Assembly: GCA_027186245.1 (NCBI GenBank)
Contig: CP114487.1
Span: forward strand, 11,217,001 to 11,281,000
Source: Coriaria nepalensis
Lineage: Eukaryota; Streptophyta; Magnoliopsida; Cucurbitales; Coriariaceae
Length of the DNA: 64,000 nt
Reading direction: 5' to 3'
Shown: positions 28,690 to 40,681 of the stretch, piece by piece
Numbering within the stretch: the first letter of the stretch is position 1
Layout of the letters: every line of letters starts with the position of its first letter
Translations under genes and position numbers: made by a program
Notes under the pieces: model-generated
What the model saw: the letters and a program-made list of their open reading frames with translations, nothing else
Databases searched by the model: none
What the model was told of the DNA's origin: nothing

Positions 28690-31108
28690 ATGGTGAAGAA
28701 TGAGTGGCTCAGAGCGGCCATGGCCGATGATAGAGTGGTGGCGGATTTACTCGTGCGGATGAAGCACTCTCAAGCCTCCTCATCGTCGCCTCTTGCCATA
28801 CCTCCTAGATGGGGACTCAGGCAACCAAGGTCGAGGATGGTGTCTGCGTTCAGATGCGCCGCCGCCTTCGTTTCGCAGAGGAATAAGGACTCTGATTTCG
28901 TCAGATGCAGCCCCACAACTCCTCTCGCTTGGAGCGGTGGCTCCTCTCCATCAGCTACCGCTGATTGCTTCGAGGAGTCCAGTCTTTCTCTCACCACCTC
29001 CGGATCTAAGGTTTCTCTCTTTCATCGTCCTTTCATCTTCATCCTCTTTCTGTTTCTTTAATTATTTTGGTTTTTACGCTTCCTTTCTCCTGATATTCAC
29101 CTTTAAGGCTTGTTTTGTTTGACGGAGTTTCCATTTATAAGAGTCTCGCAATTACAGATTCCATAAGGGAAAGGTTACTTGCTCCTGGAAGGGGCAAATC
29201 TGTCGAATTACGCACCCCTTGTTTATCCTCTCCTAAATGGCTTCCAGTTACTAACCGCCGATCGACGGCGATGATTCGTCGGAAGCCGCCGTTGCAGGCT
29301 TAAAGCGTCATACAAGTTACAACCGGGAAAACGCGTCACGTTTTCTTCTCACCTTCTTTATAAAATCTGAACTGAAAAAAAAAAAAAAACCTCCCTCTAG
29401 CTTCCGAAATTGACCAAAACACCCTTGAAATTCTCCCTAGATTCCGAGTCCCGAAGCCTTTTTTAAGTTTTCAGTCTGGGTCCACCGTAGCTGGGGTGGG
29501 CCCCCGCGGACCAAAAGAAGCCTCGGCTGGGATAGTACCTTCCCTTTTGGTTCGGCGTAGAGTTTTTCTTTTCTGGCCAGAGAGTTAAGATCAGGCGGAG
29601 CGTCGGTGCATTATGGTCCTCATGAGCTCATCCCCCACCCGTGACTGATTTTCCCACCTCTTTTTAGAACTTGGTGTTGATTATAATTCTCCCCTTTTTT
29701 TTTCTTTAATTTTTATTATTTATTTCTAAAAACTTTTTTTTAAAACATTACCGGATCTGGATCATCTTTTGTTACGGTGGGGCCGACATGGCATGCAAGA
29801 GGCCATTAAAAGGATGGTGATGATGGTGGGCCTTTGATCTGGTCATTCAGTTGAAGTTTCGAGTTAAAATCTGACAAATAAGAAAGTAAAGTTTTAAATA
29901 AATTTGATTTTCTTTTTTTCAGTATTTATTATTTCAATCTGTTTTTTTAGCATCTTCAGATTTCTCGGTAAACTACTGAGACGTGTGCATTTTTTTGTTA
30001 TTTTGCAAATTGTATTGTGGTAAAACTTGAAAGCTTTATGTAACTAGAAAAGAAGTTGCGACACGTGATGACAAAGTCACGCGAGCAGCGGTAGGAGATG
30101 TTAAAGTCACCCACGTGATTTTATTACGTGGCTTGCTGTCACTGGTTGGGATTAGTGAGTGGGTGGGTGCGTCTCATCTGGGAAATTTCCAAGTGTGAAA
30201 TTTATTAATTAGAATAAGAACTGTGGTTTGGATTTTGTTAGCTATAATATGAATTCTGACTTTTTTTTTCTTTTTTTTATTCAATTTTTTTTTGTCTGTT
30301 AATGACGCAGAGTCTTAGCTATACAACAGTGTTTTGAATTTCTGCTGTTTGATTTTCAGGATAATGCTGCGAATGATTCCATTAAAAGATTGATGCGAAA
30401 GAGGGTAAGCTTTTTGAGCATCACCATGTATATTATACACACAGATATGCCTTTCTTCTTGAGCATTGTTCCGTTGATCAAATTTTCGAGTAATATTGAT
30501 TCGTCTTTTATCCAATTTTTCAGACATTTTCTCAACTGAAAGAGGAGGAGGGTGTACTATTGAAGGAAAGAGTTCATTTGAACAAGGTTTGTTTGTTGTT
30601 TTTATTTCTACTCTTTCTTTTCTTTGTTTGAATTATTTCCAAATGAAGTGGTTTTACCATTGAACAGGATTTGGCAACATTACGTGCAACCTTTGAGCAA
30701 CAGAGGGCTAGAAATGAGAATTTGAGGAAAATGAAGGTCGGTTTAAAGTTCTCTTTGTCGTAATTTTCTTTGTTCTTCAGTTCTGGGAATCGATTTTCTT
30801 GACTGTTTGTTTTTCTACAGCTTGATCTGAATTCTCATACCACAGAGAATTTACGCAAGACATTTTATGATGAGAGACTTGAGACTGTTACTTCAAGGCA
30901 ACCCCACCAGAGAGAAAACTCGGCTACTACTACTACTCTTCTTCACCCCATTCATCAAGCTTTGCCTATACATCACGGTGGGGTTGGTAATTCTAGAAGA
31001 TCAGACACTTACGAGGTTTCACACAAGAGCAGAAATTCAACATGGGATGATAGTGGGTTCTTGCTACCTGATTTAAATATGATGCCATCTCTCGATGATT
31101 CCAGGTGA
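28690..31108 (+). CDS. Plant-specific coiled-coil protein with C-terminal DLNMMPSL motif
   Basis: Exons 28690-29010, 30360-30404, 30524-30586, 30668-30736 and 30821-31108 are each a multiple of three and give 261 residues. The start MVKNEWLRAAMADDRVVADL is a conserved opening of a plant protein family of unknown function. Residues about 108-166 (exons 2-4, for example RLMRKRTFSQLKEEEGVLL and LATLRATFEQQRARNENLR) form a heptad-rich coiled coil after a basic patch, rather like a short leucine zipper. The C-terminus contains LLPDLNMMPSLDD, an EAR-like DLN motif, so a repressor or scaffold role is possible but unproven. Exon 1 is Ser/Pro-rich and probably disordered. Intron 1 is long (1349 bp) and contains an open stretch at about 29157-29300. 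The gene converges on ALF4. Confidence 0.86.
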
Positions 31109-31677
31109 GGGAGGGAGGACATGCTGATTTCACTCCGTCTTCAAATTACAAGACAGTGAGTGACGATTATTTTTGTCCCAGAAGATCAAACCTTTGCTGT
31201 GAGTCATAACTGCATGACCCAATACTTAATTACTTGATGCTCAAGATTTTTGGACCAAAAGAAGTTCACAATCACAAGTCATGGAGAAGGAAGGGTTTCG
31301 GGGGAGAAGATATTTTCTTTTATTTGTTTATTTTTTTTGTACGGATTTTTCTTGGGAAGAGGGGAGAATCCACCTTAGGGTTCTTAATTTTTTGTTGATA
31401 AATAACAGTTGGTGGTACTTTGAATCTTGCTCCGCAATTTTACTCTTCCAATTGGATTTCATTACTGTGTTTTTGTATTCTTGTCAATTTTGCAGTTGAA
31501 TTTCTACCAACTACAGTTTGCTCTAGAGCTTAACATTAAATCTAGAATGCTATGATTATAAACGTCAAACCTAAGCATTAAGCAACAATGGAATTCTTGT
31601 TTAACTTCATACCATGAATGAACAAGGCAAATTACAGTTTTACACCCTTCTATCCATCGTAGATTCTCTATGATTCC
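31109..31677. other. Convergent 3' intergenic region
   Basis: This stretch holds the 3' UTRs of the coiled-coil gene (+) and of ALF4 (-). I see nothing else. Confidence 0.7.
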
Positions 31678-34600
31678 TCATAACTTTTCTTCAACAAGCT
31701 CAATGCAGCGGTATAAAACAAACTCTAATGGGTTTAGGGCGCATTCTGTGTCCACTGCATGCTGATCATAATCGCTCTTGTTCTCGGCCTTTAACCCCAT
31801 CACTAGGGCTCGAAGAGGTAGAAGCCATTCATTTTTTACCTTCTGCAAATTGTTCTTCGACAGCACTCCGGTATAGTTAGATTCTCCTGTTAAATTCCTC
31901 CCAAGAGTCAAAATTTATAAGTCATTAACCCAGATCGAACACAAAATATCAAAAAGCTATTTTTGATCCTTCGCATTCAAGAATTATACCTGTGGACTCT
32001 GTTATCTGTATATATCTGTATAAGTTAAGGGCTGACAGAATCTGCAAGAGATTAATAAAAGAACATGGTCAGAAGAAAATCATTATTTACCTGATCATGA
32101 CTATGATTAAGTAAAATCTACTCGAATCCCCTTCTCCGTAAATAAATTGACAGTAAAAAGAGACTGCCATTAACAGAATAGAGAGCAAACAAGGTGATCT
32201 ATAGCAAGGTATTAAGCTATAAATTTGTGTCTAGGACAAGTACTGCATCACTTTGCTCAGGAAGGCGAGGAGGTCCGCCATTTGGAGGCCTTAGAACCAA
32301 CTCCACAAATTCAAGTACACTGGGAGTCCAAAATGAAGGTTGTGGATAAGGATTGACTTCTGCTCCTTGACCATCATTTGCAGCTCTTATTCTTTGAATA
32401 TCCCTGGCCAGTTTCTCTTTCGCGAGGCCTAAAATGATTGCAATCTACATATAGTTGTAATAAACGTCAGAATACATTATTTCTACCCAAATGTGCAATA
32501 AGAACCGGACAAAAATGAATTGTATGAATTTACCATAGAGGATGACTCGCTGTTTGTGATTAAAGCTTTTATGATGTCAAACGATTGGGAAATTGGAATA
32601 TCAGCGAGCAACTGTTTATAGATGACAGAGAAATAAGAATCGGTGTAGTTTGAAAGTATCTTGATATGTATGATGGAAGAAAGTATTACATTTTTAAGGT
32701 TCGCAGAGAAAAAAACGTTGGTTGAGGACTCACCTTTTGTAGCGCACTGTAGGCCATTTTTCTCAGTTCTGAATCAGATGTATATATGATGACCATTTGA
32801 AGAGCCTGAAATGTAATTTGACCAAACAAGAAAAAGAATAACTACATGTTTGGAAAACTTTCTCAGCCATTTAAGTAAAAAACAATTAATCGGATAAGAA
32901 AATGCCAAAAAAAGAAAGCATCTTTCTACCTGCAAAGCCGCAAAGAGGCTTGGCATATAAGACAGGCAATCAATTTGTTTATCACCAAACTTCTCAGCAA
33001 CATTTTCCGGAAGAATGTGAAGTAAGAAGTCAACAGCATCTTTCTTTAATTCCCAGGGTAGACTAACAAGAGATAGTATGTTCTTCAACATGCCTATAGC
33101 TTCCCATCTTTTACACTGATTATTCTGAAGTTCAAATATGAGATCAGTCAAGTTTTCTTCTGCAGCCTCAGCAACCTCATTCGAGATATGGGCCCAAATT
33201 ACTGCATTGATCAAGAAAAAGGGAACAATAAAAGAGATGAAAGCACAAAATGTAAGCAGGGATTTTGAGCAATCGATTTAGTGAGGACAGTGTTAAAGAA
33301 AAAAAAAAGTGAACGAAATGTGTAAGTGGGAGCACAAACCTGAAATTGATGCACCATGTTTGATGTATGAAAAACAATCAATATAATCATCCTCATCATC
33401 TGCACAGAACTTATAATACGTAAGTATAATATACAGGAGACAACATTAGATGATAAATATAACCTGAAAAGTAACGAAGATAGTTTACCTCCATTGATAC
33501 TGCTAGTCACTTTGTCAACCTCTGTTCCAGTTATTAAACCCAGATATGTCAAACCACAATATGGAAGAAAGCGTGAGAGCTGCAACGTCAAGGGATGATT
33601 ATAGCTCATAGCGACTGAAGCAAGAGCCTGCATATAAATAGAGCATTTTGAGAAACATGCATACCTCTAGAGAGAAGAGAAAAGAACAGAAAAAAAGAAG
33701 ATAATCATAAACCTACTAGAGTAATGAGAAAGAAGAGACGAGGAAGAATTGGAAATGGAACTTCAAATCAGTAGAGATATCAACCATGATTTGCAAGACA
33801 TAAAGGCCAAGCAGAGACTGAAGCTTTTCTTTAACTTTTCCCTCCTGTAGTGTGCAATGAATCTTCAGCTTTTCTTGAACTTTAGGGCATAGCAAAATAA
33901 AGAAATAATCGTATTAAATCAGACCCTCACAGACCAGCTTTGAACAAACTGCATGTATGGACTTTGCAATGTCAATAGCTCTGTCATACAAAGTGCCAAT
34001 TTCTGAGTCTATATCATATGACTTCGAAGACAAAGCTTTTAAAGCATTAAGGATAACAGGAACTGCAACTTTTAGTTGCTCAAAGTGACGCCTCTGAATA
34101 GAAGGAACAACTGCAAACCAAACAAACAACACTTTTTTAGTCCTCTGCTGCCAGAAAAAAGATTATTCACTTAAAGCTAAATAAGCAACCCCATATCTTA
34201 CCTTTCGAGAGCCCATTAAGGAGAATGGCAATACAACGCGGATCACTGGTCGTCTTAATCACGGAATCTAACGCCTGATCCAATTAGAATTTGAAGAACA
34301 TGAAGATCATCGTAAAGCTAATACATTGAATGCAATACTGCAATAGTATAGCAAAGGGTTTTCCTAGTTGCTACCACAAGCACAGCTTATCCTAACTGCA
34401 TTTTTTTGAGTCTGAGACCATAATAATATAAAATAGTAAAGGAATTTGAATAAATTGACAAAATATCTAGTCAAAGTACCTCACAAAGAATTGACAGCAT
34501 GTCTCGTGGACCACAAACGATTGTCAAATGATCAATAACATTTTCAACAATCTCCAAACATTTGTCTACCATTACAAACTTCGAAAGTGCCTTTGGGAGC

Positions 34601-35447
34601 TCAAACGAGAGAGCATCAATAGTTTCCTACCAAGACACCACAATCATAGTATTACTAACTGAGCATGATAGCAATATACTCGGTCTATTTTAGACATTTG
34701 ACTACTTGAGTTAGGAAAGGAAACATTGACAACATGAGTTCTTTTTTCTTTTTTCCTTTGTAAAGCATGATAGCAATCGAATGAACAGAACAAAATTGTA
34801 AGAGATGATGGCGACGAAAGCAACATGGCATAGTAATAAAAGAAAACCTGGTCTGAAGAAGGAGAAGATATGTAACGAAAAATCTCAGACAGAACTAGGA
34901 ACGCATTGTTCTTTGCATCTTCATTGTCTGCATCTAATTCAGCAGCATCTGAAATTGAATCAAGGAATCCAGCCAGCTCTGAAACTGATTTTGAAGATTG
35001 ATGGTGATCTCCCGTTTCAATTGACTGTAAAATAGATTAACATGTCAGTAATATATGAAGCTTACAGGAGCACAGAAGTGAAACACTTAAATCAGCTCAA
35101 CAAGGATAATATCAAAAGTGTGTGTGTGTGTGTGTGTGTTTTTTCCCTAGTTCTTCTAAAATTTCTCTGCAAGTAGGCAGACAGAACATTGTACGTTCAC
35201 ATTTCCAATGGCTAAGTGGAGGCTTAAACCTAACGTTCTTCCCAGGGAACTTAAACCCGTTAGACCTACTTCAAGCTTTATACTTTGCTTACATTTCTCA
35301 AAAATCAAAAGTCGATGGACATAGATTATAAGAACTTACTTTGGAGCACGAAGCCAGTATTTCTCGAAGACGAAGTACTGAAGGATGATCATCGGAAGGT
35401 TCCAGAAGTCGAAGTTCGGATGCGCACTGATCGTCTGGACGCTCCAT
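31678..35447 (-). CDS. ALF4: ALF4 / glomulin-family protein
   Basis: Fourteen exons give 607 residues with all junctions in frame: 35447-35340, 35024-34848, 34626-34480, 34274-34202, 34110-33935, 33844-33785, 33627-33489, 33399-33340, 33201-32930, 32805-32734, 32611-32534, 32444-32244, 32041-31990 and 31886-31678. The protein is an all-helical HEAT-like glomulin homologue. In Arabidopsis ALF4 (At5g11030) is needed for lateral root initiation and, like animal glomulin, binds RBX1 to restrain SCF ubiquitin ligases. Recognisable stretches include VPSIQRRHFEQLKVAVPVIL, FLPYCGLTYLGLITGTEVDK, KLARDIQRIRA and the end LNPLEFVLYRCIELVEEKL. Exon 12 uses the donor GCA|GTACTT at 32243. A GT microsatellite (35119-35139) lies in intron 1. 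No frame damage is seen. The TRS120 relic starts about 530 bp away on the other strand. Confidence 0.93.
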
Positions 35448-35648
35448 TTTGAGATGAACCGTCCTCCGCCGCCGCAGCTTTGAGTTCGCTGTGCCGGATT
35501 GTAAACTGTAGTCTGTAAAAGCACAAAGTGGCGGCCTGGTGGTGACTATGACCGTTTCTCTTGATCAGTTATGAACTTTACCGGGGCGGGTCGCTCGAAG
35601 CTTCGAAATATGCCTTTCGGGTCGAACAATAAGAAAAAAACAGATATT

Positions 35649-35685
<37 letters not shown>

Positions 35686-35977
35686 TGGGGATAGGCTTTT
35701 TGTTTTTTTAATGGTCCAAGAAAAATATATAAAATTAATGGAGAAATTATAAATTTGAAAATAAATCAGAAACAGATAGGAAGGAGTATATTTTTTGAAT
35801 TTCGATAGTTGCTCGATAATATAAGTATCAAAATATTTTGATTTGGGAAATATATTAAATAATATATATTAAATTAAATAATGAATACAATAAAATGATG
35901 TACATTTTATTTTAGTGATGTAAAATTTGAATGTAAATATTTGCTCCATGTAACATCTATCTTCTTTTTCTTTGTAG
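35448..35977. other. Short spacer between ALF4 and the TRS120 relic
   Basis: This contains the ALF4 promoter and 5' UTR, a TA run at 35652-35681 and AT-rich sequence up to an acceptor-like tttgtag at 35977. I find no upstream TRS120 exons here, so the relic is cut off on its 5' side. Confidence 0.65.
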
Positions 35978-38050
35978 AGTTATAAGGATCTTTATTTGAG
36001 TCTCAGTGGAGCACCCTGCAAATGGTTGTATTAAGAGAGATTCTGCTATCTGCTGTTAGTGCTGGAGATCCACTAACTGCCTGGACTGCAGCTGCGCGAC
36101 TACTTGGATCTGCTCCATTCAGCAAAGGAGAAACAAACAATGGCAACAAACAGGAGCTAATTTGGGTTGTTGGGGAACCGGTCCAGGTCTTAGTGGATTT
36201 GGTAAATCCATGTGGCTTTAACTTGAAGGTTGATAGTATATATCTAGCAGTGCATTCTGGAAATTTTGATGCTTTTCCAGTTAGTGTAAATCTTCCTCCT
36301 AATTCTTCGAAGGTGGTTAGCTTATCTGGGATTCCCACTTCAGTGGGGCCAGTTACGATTCCTGGGTGCACTGTCCATTGCTTTGGTGTCATTACTGAAC
36401 ACCTATTCAGGGATGTTGACAATTTGCTCCTTGGGGCCACCCAAGGACTCGTTCATTCAGATCCTTTCCGTTGCTGTGGCTCTGTGAAGCTGAAGAATGT
36501 ATCGGTTCCAAATATATCTGTTGTGTCACCATTGCCACTTCTAGTGTCACACATGTTTGGTGGAGGTGGGGCCATTATTTTGCGTGAAGGCGAAATTCGA
36601 GATGTGTGGATAATAAGTCTGGCAAATGCAGGTACCGTCCCAGTGGAACAGGCTCACATATCACTGTCTGGGAAACACCGAGACTCTGTTATATCTGTAT
36701 CATATGAAGCTTTGAAATCTGCTTTACCCTTAAATCCTGGTTCTAAAGTGACCATACCAGTGACCTTGAAAACCTGGCAGCTTGGTTTGGTTGATCCTGA
36801 TACTTCTACTGGAAAGAATGCGTCTGGAGGCATGGTGAGACCTTCCAAGGATGGAAGCAGCCCCACATTGATGATCCACTCTGCAGGTACCTTTTATAAG
36901 TGGTTGAAAGCTATCTTTATTGAGGAATAGCAATCCATGTATAGTGTTTAAGATAATAGTCACTTTCCACCTGTCATCTGTGCTCCCTAGTGTATCTTTA
37001 ACTTCTGCTTCTACAAATTTTTGGATGGCTCAGTATACTGTAGTTGGACCACTGTTCTTTGACTTGCCACGCCACACTATTATGTTTTACCATCTAATAA
37101 TTATTTCTACAGTTTGAGTGACTCTAAATAAATATTCACTTTTTCTTAATTTTAACTTCGCTTAGGTCCAATCACAAAACTCTGGAGATCATCCTGCAAA
37201 TGTATCTACTGTACCCCCTGGAAGACGTCTGGTTATACCTCTGCAAATTTGTGTATTACAGGGTTTATCTTATGTAAAGGCTCGGTTGCTTTCAATGGAA
37301 ATTCCAGCACGTGTTGGTGAAGACATTCCTAAGCCAGGCCATGTCGATAATAATACTGAACAAGCTATGGAAACTCCTAGTAACGTAAAAAAATCGGTGA
37401 AGATTGATCCTTCCAGAGGAAGCTGGCGTCTCCGTTTTCTCGAACTAGAGGTGTCTAATCCAACGGATGTTGTGTTTGAAATTACTGTTTTTGTCCAGCT
37501 TGAGGACTCTACCAATCAGGACAGTGATCATGACATTGTTGAGCATGGTTACCCAAAAACAAGAATCGATAGGGATTCCTCTGCAAGGGTGTTAATACCA
37601 CTAGAGCATTTCAAATTACCCATTCTTGACGGTTCCTTTTTTGCAAAAGATTTTCCGGCAGATGGAGCCAATAATGCTCGGAATTTAAGCTTCTCAGAAA
37701 GGAATACTAAGGCTGAACTGAATGATTCTATCAGGAATCTCACGTCTAGAATAAAGGTTAAAATGGCAATCAGGTCGGAATAGCTATGGAGAGATAAATA
37801 TCAAGGATGCTATACAAGCATCTATAATGGATTGTTCTTTTGCCAGATCCGTTGACATTTGGCTTCAGACTTGTGCCGGATAGCTCCACAGAATCTAGAG
37901 AGTCCACTGCTGCTTTGAAGAGATCTGTGGAGGTTCATGATATGACTCATATGGAAGTTCTGGTTCGTAATAACACCCCAAGGAAAGGATCAGAATGAGC
38001 CTCAGTATCACTTGTATTGAGTGTACCAATGCAACACAGTCTTACCGTTA
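35978..38050 (+). pseudogene. TRS120: Truncated, frameshifted TRS120 (TRAPPII subunit) relic
   Basis: TRS120 is a large TRAPPII subunit (about 1200 residues in plants) acting in trans-Golgi and cell-plate traffic. Only a middle-to-C-terminal part remains. The main open piece is 36022-36886, followed by an intron (36887-37165) and a second piece to about 38040. Signatures: SLSGAP, VVLREILLSAV, QELIWVVGEPVQVLVDL, NLPPNSSKVVSLSGIPT, RRLVIPLQICVLQGL, LEHFKLPILDGSFF and LLPDPLTFGFRLVPDSS. Lesions: one base lost near 36018 (the Trp before Gln-Met), about 80 codons missing at 36106-36118 between AARLL and PFSKGE, one base gained near 37177, near 37760 (then TAG at 37781) and near 37833, a further shift near 37978, and loss of the C-terminus. 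The 302-residue frame at 36022-36930 could be mistaken for a gene. Its place beside ALF4 is the ancestral one (At5g11030/At5g11040 from memory). Confidence 0.9.
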
Positions 38051-39071
38051 GGAATTTGATTTTTCACAACACCATCATGCTTAGTTGTTTTCAATCCCTT
38101 CGCAATCACTGCCTTATGATCAGTGCAATTTGTCAAGTCAAGTTTTGTATAATACAATAGTAACCTTATGAATCGATTGCGTTGTATATAACCTCCCCAT
38201 TTAGTCTTTACCTTCCGTATGAATCGGTAGATATAGGAAGATGGTAGGTTGAGATACATTGTTGTGTAAGCTTATTAGGCTTAATATGCTCCCATCCAAT
38301 CATCTTTGTCCTCTTAAATTATCATTTTCCACAATTGAACAATAATTGCCAACATGGTCCCAATCAATATATATATACCCATAAAAGTATAATTCTTTTA
38401 ATGAAGAATTATGGATTATTATAAATATTATATATATATATTTTTTTTTTTTTTCAGTTCTTAATAACATCATTAAAGTCTAATTTAAAAGAATTAAAAT
38501 TAGAAATAATTAAATATTATTAATCATTCCTTTAAATTGGTGAGTATTTTTGGTGGTGGATGGATGGAATCCCAAAGTCTAATAATAAGTGGTTTTGTGG
38601 TCCTAATGTTCATAAGAGGCTTATATTCTTCTTTTAAGTGTTTTAGTGGTCCATGAAGAAAAAAGCCTAATTCATAGGGCAAAAGGGACCAAAGGAAACG
38701 TGAAGTGGGAGGAGGAAGAGAGGTGGGTGGGCTATGAAATGGGACAAACTCATTCATAAGAACCCAATATATATACATTAGTCTTTTCATTTTTTTTTTA
38801 TTTTTTTTTTTATTTTTTAATAAATGTTGCCAACAATGTATGTAATATAAGTGCCCCCCTTGAAAAGTCACATATCAAATCACAGCTACATATAAATTTG
38901 AATACCAAACACACAAAGGGAAAAAGGTGTCTATGTATAATGTATGTAAGGAAACAAAAAAAAAAGGGTGAAGTTGAAATACTAGACATGAAAATGGTTA
39001 CAACAATCATTATGGGCATTGGATAAGGTAAAGGGCCAAGGCGGGGCGTTTCAATATTACTTCAATCACAT

Positions 39072-39134
39072 CACATTTCACATTTCACATTTCACATTTC
39101 ACATTTCACATTTCACATTTCACATTTCACATTT
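39072..39134. repeat. (CACATTT)9 minisatellite
   Basis: Nine perfect head-to-tail copies of CACATTT are followed by a degenerate copy. There are no spacers and no dyad symmetry, so this is not a CRISPR array. Confidence 0.93.
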
Positions 39135-40447
39135 CATATTTTTGTGTGTGTGGGGGTGGGGGAGCTTGCAGCTGCGTCGCCTTACTAGAAGCTAAGTCGG
39201 CCACCCTATATATATCATCACATCACATCACATCACATGATATGACTCACGTAAATGGTTCATTTAAATAGTTTTTGGATCAAAGTAACAAAAAAAAATT
39301 GCAATTTTTGATACATTTCAACAGAGTGGTCAAAACCATCCAATAATGTGTAAGTAGGTGATGAGATAAGAATCCACATAATTTTATCTACAAACTACGT
39401 CAACGTGCTACCTTAAATCCTTGTAACAATTAACAAGTCTCTTCCAATGAAGAGAATTCTACACCACTCTTCATTATTTTTTAATGTATTATGATATTTT
39501 TAGTTTGAATGCGTCACGCATATGTCAATATTATAATTCATATCTTAATATTAATTAGTATTTATTTCATACTTTAAACTAAGAGATCTTATCTTATTAT
39601 AAGGAACAAATGCCCTTCTCGACCCAATTTAATATAATTTAATGTAATTTAATTAATTGGAGGAGTTGGCAACCTAAGGGAGACATGTCAGAGAATGACA
39701 AAACTTACGTATGACTTTATGAACTAAAATTTTTTTTTGTTTTTTTTTTTTTAATAAATATTTAATATTATATTTAAAAATAAAAAACCAACCCTCAAGT
39801 CCCAAACCTACCAAACACGCACAACCCCCAAAAAATCGGCAATCCCCAAAAACAAGAGAAGCGAGAAAGATGTCCCTTTCCGTCAATAATAATAGATGTC
39901 CACGAAGAACAGAAGAACCAGCTGGCTTCTTATTAGATTAGATTATATTCTCACTGAATTTACCAAACTACCCATATACCCTATTTCTGTCTTCCTAATA
40001 CTTAGATTTATTTCATCTTCTTTACGAAGGTAATTACTGTGTGAACTCATCATATTTATAGAACCGACCGGTTGCAATCAACATAGATTTATCAGTCAAA
40101 CCTTTTTTAAGTTTTAACTAACTGATCTATTATGATGATAGAGAGGACGCAATTCACATGATAATATAAAAATAATTAACTATATAGTATTCGGTAACGC
40201 AATGAATCAAGGCATCATGTACACACATATTCTATAAAGTATAAAGTAATTTAAGTGTTTCACTATCGATATCAAGGCCACCTTCTCCTAACTTAGCATT
40301 GGCATGGATATTCTTCTTACTAAGATATTCAATAAATATTCCTCTGCCTAAAGATGATGAGTACCCAACTTAGCCTCATGCTCTGATTAGATACTATTCA
40401 ACTTTGCCAAGTTAATATGGTATATTACAACGATGATCTCCTCAGTT

Positions 40448-40556
40448 CAGGGGCGAAGCCAGCAACTTGACTTTAGGGCTGGCGAAAATTCAAAGAAAGC
40501 AAAGATTTTGAGAGAGGACAGGGCGGTAAAAAAGCTTATTGGATTTATTTATTTTA

Positions 40557-40587
<31 letters not shown>

Positions 40588-40681
40588 TTAAATGGGTAGA
40601 AATGAAAAAATATAAATATAAATATAAAATTTTAATTTTTAAAAATTCGAGGGGCTCTAGCCGCCCCTACCTCTGCCACTA
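40448..40681. mobile_element. hAT-like MITE (non-autonomous), about 234 bp
   Basis: The segment begins CAGGGGCGAAGCCAG and its other end, read from the opposite strand, begins TAGTGGCAGAGGTAG. The two match at 9 of 15 positions, as degenerate terminal inverted repeats. Flanking 8-bp direct repeats CCTCAGTT (40440-40447) and CCTCAATT (40682-40689) differ at one base, which fits the 8-bp target-site duplication of the hAT superfamily. The interior is AT-rich with a (TTTTA)n stretch and has no coding capacity. Confidence 0.65.

Noticed and set aside
29157..29303. Open stretch with a good acceptor inside intron 1 of the coiled-coil gene (Ser-Ile-Arg-Glu-Arg-Leu-Leu...)
   Set aside because: Spliced from exon 1 it gives Ile-Pro-stop because the phase does not match. 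An alternative terminal exon remains possible but has no support.
39072..39134. Regular repeats that could suggest a CRISPR-like array
   Set aside because: They are a contiguous 7-bp tandem repeat without spacers, in a plant genome.
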